From an uncultured Oscillospiraceae bacterium (GTDB lineage: Bacteria > Bacillota > Clostridia > Oscillospirales > Ruminococcaceae), in assembly GCA_900543295.1 (NCBI GenBank), contig UQQY01000086.1:1-9439 (forward strand): a DNA stretch of 9,439 nucleotides, written 5' to 3'. This document shows positions 1-6,317 of this stretch, piece by piece. Positions within the stretch are counted from its first letter, which is position 1. Each line of letters starts with the position of its first letter. The notes beneath the pieces are model-generated. The model was not told the origin of the DNA. It saw nothing but the letters and a program-made list of their open reading frames with translations, and searched no databases. A program made the translations under genes and the position numbers.

Positions 1-30
1 ATTCTCGCCGCAGCAGAAAGGAGTGTCCCC

Positions 31-2442
31 ATGCAGCTGAAATACGAGCTTTACAAAATCAGCTCAAAAAAACTCTTTTTTATTCTTTTGGCCATTGTTC
101 TGGTATTGAACACTGTCCTGTTCTTCTCCGACCAGCAGGATCAAAGCTATATACGTGAGATGATAGCTCCTCAATATGAGGAAATCGCAGCGCAGTATCA
201 GAACATGTCTCCGGAAAAGGCGCTTGAAGAGCTTGAAAAGATCAATGAGCGGCTTCAGGTTTACGTGCAAATCGACTCGCTGGATATGTACGACGACGCA
301 GCCATGCGCGAGGAACAGCAGCAGTATCTGAAGACAGAGTTTGCGGATTACTATGCCGACTATTACGCAAAGCCGGAAGAACGCGAGCAGCTGATAAACG
401 CCGTTATGGTCTATCAGCAGCTTTTGTCGGAGGCGCAGTATATCGCCTCATATCCCTCTTACATAAAAGGAATCGCCCAGCAGGCCGAGGATATGCAGAA
501 GGTCAGCATTTTCCGCAAGGAAGGGACGTTTTCCTATAACAATATCTTAAAAACGCCGGAGGATTTCGAGGGGCTCGAAACTCTTTCTTTGAAATTCGGC
601 CGCTCCGACGGGCTGCTGGCGGCTGTTACCTTCCGCATTACGGACGCACTGGTGCTTGTCATGGCGTTTTTTGTATGCTTCCTGATTTTTTTGCAGGAGA
701 AAGAAAGCGGAACGTTGAATCTGCTTCGCTCTGCGAAAAACGGACGCGCACGTCTCGCCGCCGCCAAGCTTGCGGCGGTATCGATTACCATCGGAGTGAT
801 TGCGGCCGTCATGTACGCATCCGTTCTGACAAGCTCATATGTACTCTACGGCGGATTTGGAGATTTATCACGCTATGTACAGTCCATGTCGGCGTTTTCC
901 CGCTGTACGCTGCCCATTTCAGTCGGCGGATACGTTTTACTCTACTTCGTGAGCAAAATTGTGGCAATACTCCTTGCAACCTTCCTGTTTGCGGTTGTAT
1001 TCAGTCTTTGTTCAAGCAGCGGGCAGGCTTATTTTGTGACCGGATGCCTTCTGATCGTAAATCTGGGCGCCTATACGCTGATTCCGTCCCTCTCCTACTT
1101 CAATATTTTTAAATATCTGAGCCTGTTCGAACTGACGGATACCCACTCGCTTTATGCAAAATACAACAATATCAACCTATTCTCCGTTCCGGTGAACCGT
1201 ATGGCCTTTTCCTATGGATTTGCTATTCTGGTCGCTGGGTTGGCGGTTGCGGGAACAGTTTGGTCGTTTGTTGCAGCGAAGCAGTTCGGCGGCGGTCGGC
1301 TTGCCAGGCTGGCCGATCGGATTGCGCGCTTTATTTCCCGCTTTGGCGGAAGCGTGAAATTGTTTTTGCACGAAAATTTCAAGCTGTATATCAGCGGCAA
1401 AGCCTTGCTGATTTTGATTGCAGCCGTTGTTCTGACAATGAACGGTCTGCGTCAGCGCGACCTGTTTTTATACACGCCGGAAGAAATCTATATGAACTAT
1501 GTCAACCAGCTTCTGGGCGAAGTTACAGATGAAAAGATTGCTTTTATTGAGAAGGAGCGCGAGGATATTGACAGCTGCGACGAAAAAATCGCCCAGCTTT
1601 CAGAACAGTATTATAACGGTGAGATCAGCTACGCGCAGTTCTCTTCAGAGAGCATGATTCTTACAAATTCCAGGGAAGCGCGAAGCGAGCCGTTTGAGCT
1701 TGTAGAAAAACAGCTTCACTATTTACAGGAGCTGAAGGAGACAAGAGGCATCGACGGCGTCTTTACTAACCTTCGCTATACGAATGAATTTTTTGGAAAC
1801 AAGCGCGACGGACAGATTTTATCCGCTCTGGTGATGTTTTTGCTGATTATGGCGGTCAGCTATCTGTTTACATCGGAATATCAAAAGGGTATGATCCGAA
1901 TTGTTACCGCCGCAAAGTATGGAAAGACGCGCCTGTTCCTTGCGAAATACGGCGCGGCAGCGCTCTATTCCGTGCTGCTGTGGGGCGTTGTCTTCTGCCG
2001 TGAGCTGATCGACATGGCGCGGTTCTATCCAATCGGAGATTTAAGTGCGCCGATTCAAAGCATTGAGCGGTTTTCCGCCATTCCTGTTCCTATCAGCATT
2101 TTTACCTATTTGTGTCTGCTGTATGGACTGCGCCTGCTTGGAACGCTTGCCGCCTGCGCGGTTACGCTTGCGCTCTCGATCCTTTTAAAGCGGCGCGCGT
2201 TCGCCGTTCTATTAGGCGCCAGCGCCTGCATCCTGCCGATGATTCTGCAAATGCTCAATCTACAGGACTTTTCCTATGTTACGCTCAACGGCATGTTTAT
2301 GCTCAATGAGCTTGCGGCGCAGCAGGGCGGTTTTATCGCCGTGTTCCTGTATACCGCCGTTTTCTGTGCGCTGCTCGCAGTGCTTACGGTGTTTGTCAAA
2401 CGGATATTCTGCAACCAGAAAAGGAGGCCGCGGAAAATATGA
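31..2442 (+). CDS. ABC-2 type transporter permease, double-length with two homologous halves
   Basis: An 803-residue integral membrane protein, the likely membrane partner of the ATPase that follows. Each half has the same plan: one N-terminal membrane segment (about 14-32 and 457-471), a long charged, partly coiled-coil extracytoplasmic stretch (about 33-195 and 472-595), then a cluster of membrane segments (about 203-415 and 597-790). Matching cytoplasmic loops after the first helix of each cluster read EKESGTLNLLRSAKNGRARL (223-242) and EYQKGMIRIVTAAKYGKTRL (616-635), supporting an internal duplication. This is the ABC-2 fold, here with both permease halves on one chain. The ATG at 31 has AAAGGAG at 17-23. 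The frame stays open back to the window edge, so a longer N-terminus is not excluded, but the site fits well. The substrate is unknown. Clostridial relatives are usually exporters of peptides or antimicrobials, which is inference here. Confidence 0.88.
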   Translation: MQLKYELYKISSKKLFFILLAIVLVLNTVLFFSDQQDQSYIREMIAPQYEEIAAQYQNMSPEKALEELEKINERLQVYVQIDSLDMYDDAAMREEQQQYLKTEFADYYADYYAKPEEREQLINAVMVYQQLLSEAQYIASYPSYIKGIAQQAEDMQKVSIFRKEGTFSYNNILKTPEDFEGLETLSLKFGRSDGLLAAVTFRITDALVLVMAFFVCFLIFLQEKESGTLNLLRSAKNGRARLAAAKLAAVSITIGVIAAVMYASVLTSSYVLYGGFGDLSRYVQSMSAFSRCTLPISVGGYVLLYFVSKIVAILLATFLFAVVFSLCSSSGQAYFVTGCLLIVNLGAYTLIPSLSYFNIFKYLSLFELTDTHSLYAKYNNINLFSVPVNRMAFSYGFAILVAGLAVAGTVWSFVAAKQFGGGRLARLADRIARFISRFGGSVKLFLHENFKLYISGKALLILIAAVVLTMNGLRQRDLFLYTPEEIYMNYVNQLLGEVTDEKIAFIEKEREDIDSCDEKIAQLSEQYYNGEISYAQFSSESMILTNSREARSEPFELVEKQLHYLQELKETRGIDGVFTNLRYTNEFFGNKRDGQILSALVMFLLIMAVSYLFTSEYQKGMIRIVTAAKYGKTRLFLAKYGAAALYSVLLWGVVFCRELIDMARFYPIGDLSAPIQSIERFSAIPVPISIFTYLCLLYGLRLLGTLAACAVTLALSILLKRRAFAVLLGASACILPMILQMLNLQDFSYVTLNGMFMLNELAAQQGGFIAVFLYTAVFCALLAVLTVFVKRIFCNQKRRPRKI

Positions 2443-3320
2443 AGCTTTCGATTCAACATGTATCCAAAACCTATAAAAAAGGCAGCGTCAAAGCGCTTGA
2501 CGATTTCAGCGTCGAGCTGACGCCGGGCGTATACGGCTTTTTGGGGCCGAACGGCGCAGGCAAATCCACACTGATGAATATTATTACAGATAATATTAAA
2601 GCGGACAGCGGCGCGATTTTGTATAATGATACGGACACGCAGAAGCTTGGAAAGGAGTTTCGTGCGGTAGTCGGCTATATGCCGCAGCAGCAGGGACTTT
2701 ACGACGACTTTACGGCGAAGCGCTTTCTTTGGTACATGTCCGCCGTAAAAGGGCTGCCGAAAAAGGTTGCAAGAGAGCGCATACAGCAGCTTTTGGAACT
2801 TGTCAACCTGACGGGCGCCAGCCATAAAAAGCTCGGCGCGTTTTCCGGCGGCATGAAACAGCGCATCCTGATCGCACAGGCGCTGTTAAACGATCCGCAG
2901 ATTTTAATTCTCGACGAGCCGACCGCCGGACTTGATCCGAAGGAACGCATCCGCATCCGAAACTTCATCAGTGAAATCGCGCTGAACAAAATCGTCATTC
3001 TGGCAACGCACGTTGTTTCCGACGTGGAGTTTATTGCGAAAGAGATCATTTTGATTAAGAAAGGACGGCTGCTGCTGCTGGATACCCCGCACGCCATTAT
3101 CGACCAGATGAAAGGTAAGGTTTTTGAATCGCTGATCCAGCCGGAAGAGTTGAAGGCTGCACAGGAAAAATACCGCATCAGCAACATCATCGGAGAGCGT
3201 GAAGGTATCCGCATTCGAATTGTCGGGGACGAAAATCCGGCGTATGAGCAGACGGAGATTGTCAAACCCACGCTTGAGGATCTCTATCTCTATCATTTTG
3301 CGGATGATGAGGCGCTTTAA
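2439..3320 (+). CDS. ABC transporter ATP-binding protein
   Basis: A 293-residue cytoplasmic ATPase that would power the preceding permease. The nucleotide-binding domain is complete: Walker A GPNGAGKS (36-43), Q-loop in MPQQQG (81-86), signature FSGGMKQR (135-142, the M replacing the usual Q), Walker B ILILDEP (155-161), D-loop AGLDP (163-167) and switch His191. After about residue 225 comes a short C-terminal extension typical of ABC-2 exporter ATPases. The ATG overlaps the permease stop as ATGA (2439-2442), and AAGGAGG lies at 2421-2427, inside the permease gene, so the two are translationally coupled. The pair probably forms one transporter, since the fused permease supplies both membrane halves and the ATPase would work as a homodimer. 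A strong hairpin terminator lies 30 bases after the stop. No response regulator or sensor kinase is visible beside it, and the substrate is not predictable. Confidence 0.92.
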   Translation: MKLSIQHVSKTYKKGSVKALDDFSVELTPGVYGFLGPNGAGKSTLMNIITDNIKADSGAILYNDTDTQKLGKEFRAVVGYMPQQQGLYDDFTAKRFLWYMSAVKGLPKKVARERIQQLLELVNLTGASHKKLGAFSGGMKQRILIAQALLNDPQILILDEPTAGLDPKERIRIRNFISEIALNKIVILATHVVSDVEFIAKEIILIKKGRLLLLDTPHAIIDQMKGKVFESLIQPEELKAAQEKYRISNIIGEREGIRIRIVGDENPAYEQTEIVKPTLEDLYLYHFADDEAL

Positions 3321-3350
3321 AGCAGTACGCTTTTTTTAATAATCCAGACA

Positions 3351-3383
3351 AAGAAAGACGGGGCATATTGCCCCGTCTTTCTT
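3351..3383 (+). terminator. Hairpin terminator between converging units, possibly bidirectional
   Basis: A perfect 15-base-pair stem (3351-3365 with 3369-3383) and a three-base loop lie 30 bases after the ATPase stop. The 3' arm ends in TCTTTCTT and continues TTCCG, giving a pyrimidine-rich tail for plus-strand termination. On the minus strand the hairpin is followed by TTTGTCTGG, a weaker tail. It also lies downstream of the DUF1540 gene and may stop that transcript too. Confidence 0.85.
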
Positions 3384-3558
3384 TTCCGTTTGCTTTTGCA
3401 CGATTCCCCTGTTTGAAAAACCGCGCATAACAAATTCACTTACAGAAAGCCCTGCCAAATAAACGGCAAGAACACTTCGTTCCCGCTCGCCCTCTAAAAA
3501 CTTTCGTTTACAGATACCGGTCTGTCGGCCGTCGGCTTACAGAAACGTTTTCTGTTTT
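3384..3558. other. Non-coding gap between converging genes
   Basis: About 175 bases with no convincing reading frame. It holds the exact direct repeat CTTACAGAAA at 3439-3448 and 3536-3545, plus a third related copy (TTACAGA at 3508-3514). A short A/T-rich stem (3539-3545 with 3549-3555) overlaps the last copy. No function can be assigned. It may be the 3' untranslated region of the DUF1540 gene. Confidence 0.4.
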
Positions 3559-3738
3559 TTACGCCTTTTTCGCAAAAGATCTGCAATCGGTGCATTCGCA
3601 CATGGTCGGGTTCGGCTCATGCGTGCCAACCATAATGGAATCAAGCGAGCAGTAGTCTTTCGACTGACAGTGATGCGCGCACTGTGTTACGGTACATTTG
3701 ATGCTCTGGTTTGCCTGGGAGTTACAGCAGTTCGACAT
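3559..3738 (-). CDS. DUF1540 domain-containing small cysteine-rich protein
   Basis: A 59-residue protein starting MSNCCNSQANQSIKCTVTQC. It has nine cysteines, at 4, 5, 15, 20, 24, 30, 47, 49 and 52. The core (13-56) follows the DUF1540 pattern I-x-C-x-V-x-x-C-x-x-H-C, then YCSLDSIMVGTHEPNPT and CTDCRSF, ending in a lysine-rich tail. DUF1540 proteins are common in clostridia. Their cysteine spacing suggests metal binding, but I know of no proven function. The ATG has an excellent AAAGGAGG (complement of 3747-3754) 8 bases upstream. A GC-rich hairpin abuts that site, and promoter-like boxes resembling a sigma-G promoter lie just beyond; both are listed separately. The gene appears monocistronic, with the sirtuin ending about 200 bases upstream. 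A cytosolic location is likely, since there is no signal peptide or membrane segment. Confidence 0.88.
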   Translation of the reverse strand: MSNCCNSQANQSIKCTVTQCAHHCQSKDYCSLDSIMVGTHEPNPTMCECTDCRSFAKKA

Positions 3739-3752
3739 GATTGTTTCCTCCT

Positions 3753-3772
3753 TTGCGCGGTGTTCCGCGCAA
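3753..3772 (-). promoter_or_regulatory. GC-rich hairpin abutting the DUF1540 ribosome binding site
   Basis: An 8-base-pair stem (TTGCGCGG with CCGCGCAA) and a 4-base loop (AACA) occupy the leader of the DUF1540 gene. Its 3' arm overlaps the first bases of AAAGGAGG. If the promoter call is right, the transcript would begin at or within a few bases of this stem, so it could act as a 5' stabiliser or tune access to the ribosome binding site. The stem is directly visible; the role is inferred. Confidence 0.6.
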
Positions 3773-3775
3773 GAG

Positions 3776-3805
3776 TAGTATAACCGCAGAAGCTTTGGCT
3801 ATTCG
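3776..3805 (-). promoter_or_regulatory. Candidate promoter of the DUF1540 gene, sigma-G-like
   Basis: On the minus strand, CGAATA (complement of 3800-3805) and TATACTA (complement of 3776-3782) are 17 bases apart. The Bacillus sigma-G consensus is close to TGAATA, 17-18 bases, CATACTA, so only one base differs in each box. The TATACT core could instead serve the housekeeping sigma factor, but the -35 would then be poor. The expected start is near 3769-3771, about 30 bases before the ATG. Confidence 0.45.
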
Positions 3806-3940
3806 TTTGTTTTTTGCGAAGAAGAAAAACGAAATGGCGCGCCGTCTCTTTTGCCACAGCATATGTCTGAAAAAAGCAACATTCTTCGCTGTTTTCTCAA
3901 TTGTACTTTTCAAAATGTCGGGCTTCTTTTTTCCATTATT

Positions 3941-4666
3941 TTAAATTTTGCAAACCGCTCCAAGCGTCTCTCCGATCGGCTGATCGATCAAAAGCGTCGC
4001 CTTGTGATCCGCAGGCGTCGGCGAGCGGTTTATCATGACAAGCTGGCTGCCGCGATAATAATGAATCAGTCCTGCCGCAGGATAAACGGCAAGTGAGGTT
4101 CCGCCGACGATTAAAAGGTCGGCTTCCCGAATCGCGCGGACAGCGCCGTTTACGACCTGTTCATCGAGCGCTTCCTCATACAAAACGACGTCGGGCTTAA
4201 TCATTCCGCCGCAGGAACAGCGCGGCACGCCATCGCTCTCTGCAATCGCCTGAACCGAATAAAATTTTCCGCATCGCATGCAGTAATTGCGCAGAATGCT
4301 GCCGTGCAGCTCGTATACGGTTTTACTGCCCGCCTTCTGGTGCAGTCCGTCGATGTTCTGCGTAACCACTGCCGAGAGCTTTCCTTCCCGCTCAAGCTTC
4401 GCAAGCGCTTTATGCGCGCGGTTCGGCTGTGCGTCCAGTACGAGCATTTTCTCCCGGTAAAAGCGGAAAAACAGCTCCGGATGCGTCATAAAATAGGCGT
4501 GACTGAGCATCACTTCCGGCGGAACGTCATAGCGCTGGCGGTAGAGTCCGTCCTCACTGCGAAAATCTGGGATACCGCTCTCGGTAGAGACGCCGGCGCC
4601 TCCGAAAAAAACGATACGGCGGCTTTTTTCAATCAAAGCCTGTAGCCTGTTTAAAAGCCCGTCCAT
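3941..4666 (-). CDS. cobB: NAD-dependent protein deacylase, sirtuin family (Sir2/CobB)
   Basis: A 241-residue sirtuin that removes acyl groups from protein lysines, using NAD+ and yielding nicotinamide and O-acyl-ADP-ribose. The catalytic core is intact: GGAGVSTESGIPDFRS (22-37) binds NAD, TQNIDGLH (102-109) carries the catalytic Asn/Asp, and ELHGS has the catalytic His121. CMRC (129-132) and CSC (150-152) give four zinc ligands; their second pair, C-x-C, is tighter than the usual C-x-x-C. GGTSLAVYPAAGL (188-200) and the INR near 212 complete the Rossmann core. The frame opens upstream to 4750, but the ATG at 4666 is preferred: AAGGAGA lies 8 bases before it, and family members start just before this helix. 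It follows lrgB by 93 bases with no clear terminator, so readthrough from lrgAB is plausible. Arginine and tyrosine residues typical of desuccinylases are not evident near the acyl pocket, so deacetylase activity is the likelier main one. Confidence 0.93.
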   Translation of the reverse strand: MDGLLNRLQALIEKSRRIVFFGGAGVSTESGIPDFRSEDGLYRQRYDVPPEVMLSHAYFMTHPELFFRFYREKMLVLDAQPNRAHKALAKLEREGKLSAVVTQNIDGLHQKAGSKTVYELHGSILRNYCMRCGKFYSVQAIAESDGVPRCSCGGMIKPDVVLYEEALDEQVVNGAVRAIREADLLIVGGTSLAVYPAAGLIHYYRGSQLVMINRSPTPADHKATLLIDQPIGETLGAVCKI

Positions 4667-4759
4667 CCAAACAATCTCCTTTTTTGATTTTGGCGCAATA
4701 ATGAAAGAAAATAAGCCTGACCGCGCGATCTCGCCGATACGCAGAATCAATACGGCTTT

Positions 4760-5437
4760 TCAGAAGAACAGCGTAATCAGTACAGTGAAAATACCGGAAA
4801 TACCGATAGCGATTCCGCTCATTGCGCCGTGCGTTTCCGAAAGCTCTATCGCCTTCGTCGTACCGAGCGCATGACTGCATGCGCCGATGGCGACACCGGC
4901 TGCAATCGGATCTTTGACGCGAAACAGCTTAATCATCACCGGCGCACATGCACAGCCAATGATACCGGTGACCACGACAGCGGCGACTGTAATTGGGACC
5001 AGTCCGCCGAGCTGCTCAGATACCGCCATGGCAATCGGCGTAGTTACCGATTTTGGAATGAGCGCATTTTTGACCTGTTCGTCCAGACCGAAAGCTTTGG
5101 AAAGCAGGATTACGCTGGTAATGGAGGTGACGGCGCCGGCCAGACAACCGGCCAAAACCGGCAGCAGGTTTTTCTTCAGCGCTGCGAGTTGGTTAAAAAT
5201 CGATACTGCCAGAACCGCTGTCGCCGGTGAAAGAAACATGGAAACGATATTGCCGCCCTGATTGAAATCTTCAATCGGAATATGAAACAAAAGTAAGATG
5301 GAGATGATGGTGGCGACCGTCCACAGCATGGGATTTAGCAGCGGCGTGCGGAACCGCTGCTGCAAGCGCAGATAAAATTCATACACAAAAATGCAGAGTG
5401 TGATGCCAAACAGCGGCGAAGATGTTATTTCATGCAT
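4760..5437 (-). CDS. lrgB: LrgB/CidB family membrane protein
   Basis: A 225-residue hydrophobic protein with several membrane segments. LrgB hallmarks are present: SPATAVLAV (70-78), PKSVTTPIAMAVSEQLGG (128-145) and GACSHALGTTKAIE (185-198). The family was first described as modulating murein hydrolase export in Staphylococcus. Later work showed that the Bacillus subtilis pair PftA/PftB takes up pyruvate and that the plant fusion PLGG1 carries glycolate and glycerate. A carboxylate channel or transporter formed with LrgA is therefore the best reading. The ATG at 5437 lies 8 bases inside the end of lrgA, with AAAGGAG seven bases before it inside lrgA, so translation is coupled. Length is normal for the family. 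Whether the substrate here is pyruvate cannot be told from sequence alone. Confidence 0.92.
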   Translation of the reverse strand: MHEITSSPLFGITLCIFVYEFYLRLQQRFRTPLLNPMLWTVATIISILLLFHIPIEDFNQGGNIVSMFLSPATAVLAVSIFNQLAALKKNLLPVLAGCLAGAVTSITSVILLSKAFGLDEQVKNALIPKSVTTPIAMAVSEQLGGLVPITVAAVVVTGIIGCACAPVMIKLFRVKDPIAAGVAIGACSHALGTTKAIELSETHGAMSGIAIGISGIFTVLITLFF

Positions 5438-5813
5438 TGCGCTTCTCCTTTCTGCGCATCTCCCACATACGCTGAAGCTTCATCACAAGCGCAACCGTGC
5501 CTGCGGTAACGGCAAAAGTCAGGACAGTGGAAATCACACAAATCACCAAAAACGGCAGCAGGCATTCCCTGAGCACATCAAAATATTCCATGATGCCGAC
5601 CCCTGCGGGAATAAAGAAGAACGCCATGTTTTTGAGCATAAAATCTGACTTTTGCCGAATATGATCAACTTTTAGTATACCCGTTACAAGCAGGATAAAC
5701 AGCACGATCATGGCAAGCACACTGCCCGGAAACGGGAAAGGCAAAAGCAGGGACGCAGCCTCGCTCATCAGGCAGATCAGCAGCACAACGCCGATTTGGA
5801 GCAGGATCTTCAC
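5430..5813 (-). CDS. lrgA: LrgA/CidA family holin-like membrane protein
   Basis: A 127-residue protein with four predicted membrane segments (about 4-23, 29-47, 60-78, 86-111) and a basic C-terminal tail (WEMRRKEKRNA). Family marks are PFPFPGSVLAMIVLFILL (25-42) and FFFIPAGVGIMEYFD (65-79). LrgA works with LrgB: holin-like in the older staphylococcal model, part of a pyruvate carrier in the Bacillus PftAB model. The start codon is GTG at 5813, with a modest AAAGG about 11 bases upstream, so initiation may be weak. The gene opens the lrgAB unit. An extended -10 promoter and then a hairpin with a U-run lie between ridA and this start, suggesting both its own transcription and possible attenuation. 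No lytS/lytR two-component genes, which control lrgAB in other species, are in the window. Confidence 0.9.
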   Translation of the reverse strand: MKILLQIGVVLLICLMSEAASLLLPFPFPGSVLAMIVLFILLVTGILKVDHIRQKSDFMLKNMAFFFIPAGVGIMEYFDVLRECLLPFLVICVISTVLTFAVTAGTVALVMKLQRMWEMRRKEKRNA

Positions 5814-5832
5814 AGAATATCAAACCTTTCAG

Positions 5833-5881
5833 AAAAAAACATACAGCCGTACAACACGCAGCAATGCGTTCTGTACGGCTG
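5833..5881 (-). terminator. Intrinsic terminator after ridA, possibly an lrgAB attenuator
   Basis: On the minus strand, CAGCCGTACA pairs with TGTACGGCTG (5872-5881 with 5844-5853). A 2x2 internal loop follows, then ACGCA/TGCGT closing the loop TTGC. A run of seven T lies at 5839-5833, four bases after the stem. It is 41 bases past the ridA stop and would end the ilvB-ilvA-ridA transcript. Because the lrgA promoter lies before it, lrgAB transcripts must also pass through. Confidence 0.75.
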
Positions 5882-5890
5882 CCCTTTGCT

Positions 5891-5919
5891 ATCATAGCAT
5901 ACCTGCGCACGGATTACAA
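5891..5919 (-). promoter_or_regulatory. Extended -10 promoter for lrgAB
   Basis: TTGTAA (complement of 5914-5919), a spacer of exactly 17 bases, and TATGAT (complement of 5891-5896), preceded by TGC, forming the extended -10 TGN motif. The -35 matches consensus at 4 of 6 positions and the -10 at 5 of 6. It begins three bases after the ridA stop. The predicted start, near 5884-5885, is only a few bases before the hairpin at 5881. Confidence 0.65.
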
Positions 5920-5921
5920 CC

Positions 5922-6293
5922 TTACAGCACGGCGACAACCTCAACCTCTACGGCTGCGTTTTTCGGCAGAATCGCCTGTACGCAGGAACGCGCGGGCTTT
6001 CCAGTGAAGTAAGCGCCGTACACCTCATTGAAGGCGGCAAAATCGTTCATGTCCCGCAGAAAACAGGTGGTCTTGACGACGCGGGAAAAATCCGTTCCCG
6101 CCGCTTCGAGCAGCGCCTTGATATTCTGCATCACGCGCTCGGCCTGCGCCTCGATGCCGCCCTCAACAAGCGTGCCGGTTTTTGGATCAAGCGGAATCTG
6201 ACCTGAAGCAAACAGCATGCCGTTTACGGCAATTGCCTGGGAATACGGGCCGATGGCCGCCGGTGCGTTTTGTGTGCTGATGGTTTTCATCAT
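5922..6293 (-). CDS. ridA: RidA family reactive enamine/imine deaminase
   Basis: A 123-residue cytosolic protein of the YjgF/YER057c/UK114 family, archetypal RidA type. It hydrolyses the unstable enamine/imine products of PLP enzymes such as threonine or serine dehydratase to 2-oxo acids and ammonia, protecting other PLP enzymes. Visible marks are GPYSQA (15-20, with Tyr17), FASGQIPLDP (28-37), PARSCVQ (100-106, with the substrate-binding Arg102) and Glu117 in VEVEVVAV. All key residues of the active type are kept. The protein should be a trimer. It starts 24 bases after ilvA, with AAAGGAAG just upstream. Two consecutive ATG codons (6293 and 6290) are both usable. Sitting directly behind the enzyme that makes its substrate strongly supports the assignment. 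A terminator follows. Confidence 0.95.
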   Translation of the reverse strand: MMKTISTQNAPAAIGPYSQAIAVNGMLFASGQIPLDPKTGTLVEGGIEAQAERVMQNIKALLEAAGTDFSRVVKTTCFLRDMNDFAAFNEVYGAYFTGKPARSCVQAILPKNAAVEVEVVAVL

Positions 6294-6317
6294 ACTCTTC
6301 CTTTCTATACTTTACTG

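Noticed and set aside
1..40. Tail of an upstream gene ending at the TGA at 38-40
   Set aside because: One frame is open from the window edge to that stop, but 12 codons are too few to claim a gene.
2274..2825. 183-codon minus-strand frame opposite the permease-ATPase junction
   Set aside because: Antisense to a coupled gene pair with intact motifs, and without its own ribosome binding site or conserved features.
3539..3560. Small stem (3539-3545 with 3549-3555) followed by T's as a plus-strand terminator
   Set aside because: Only 7 A/T-rich pairs, and no plus-strand gene ends nearby after the stronger terminator at 3351-3383.
3801..3835. Imperfect A/T-rich inverted repeat as a sirtuin terminator
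   Set aside because: The arms match poorly (CGTTTGTTTTT against AAAAACG), there are few G/C pairs, and no U-run follows on the minus strand.
3722..3913. 63-codon minus-strand reading frame between the sirtuin and DUF1540 genes
   Set aside because: It crosses the DUF1540 promoter-like boxes, hairpin, ribosome binding site and start codon in another frame, has no good ribosome binding site, and shows low-complexity lysine/phenylalanine-rich sequence.
4667..4750. 28-residue N-terminal extension of the sirtuin
   Set aside because: The ATG at 4666 has a well-spaced ribosome binding site and fits the family start. The ribosome binding site itself lies inside the proposed extension.
4629..4880. 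83-codon minus-strand frame bridging lrgB and the sirtuin
   Set aside because: It overlaps lrgB and the start of the sirtuin in another frame and has no recognisable family features.
5665..5910. 81-codon minus-strand frame across the ridA-lrgA gap
   Set aside because: It runs through the lrgA promoter region and hairpin and into lrgA in another frame, with no family match evident.
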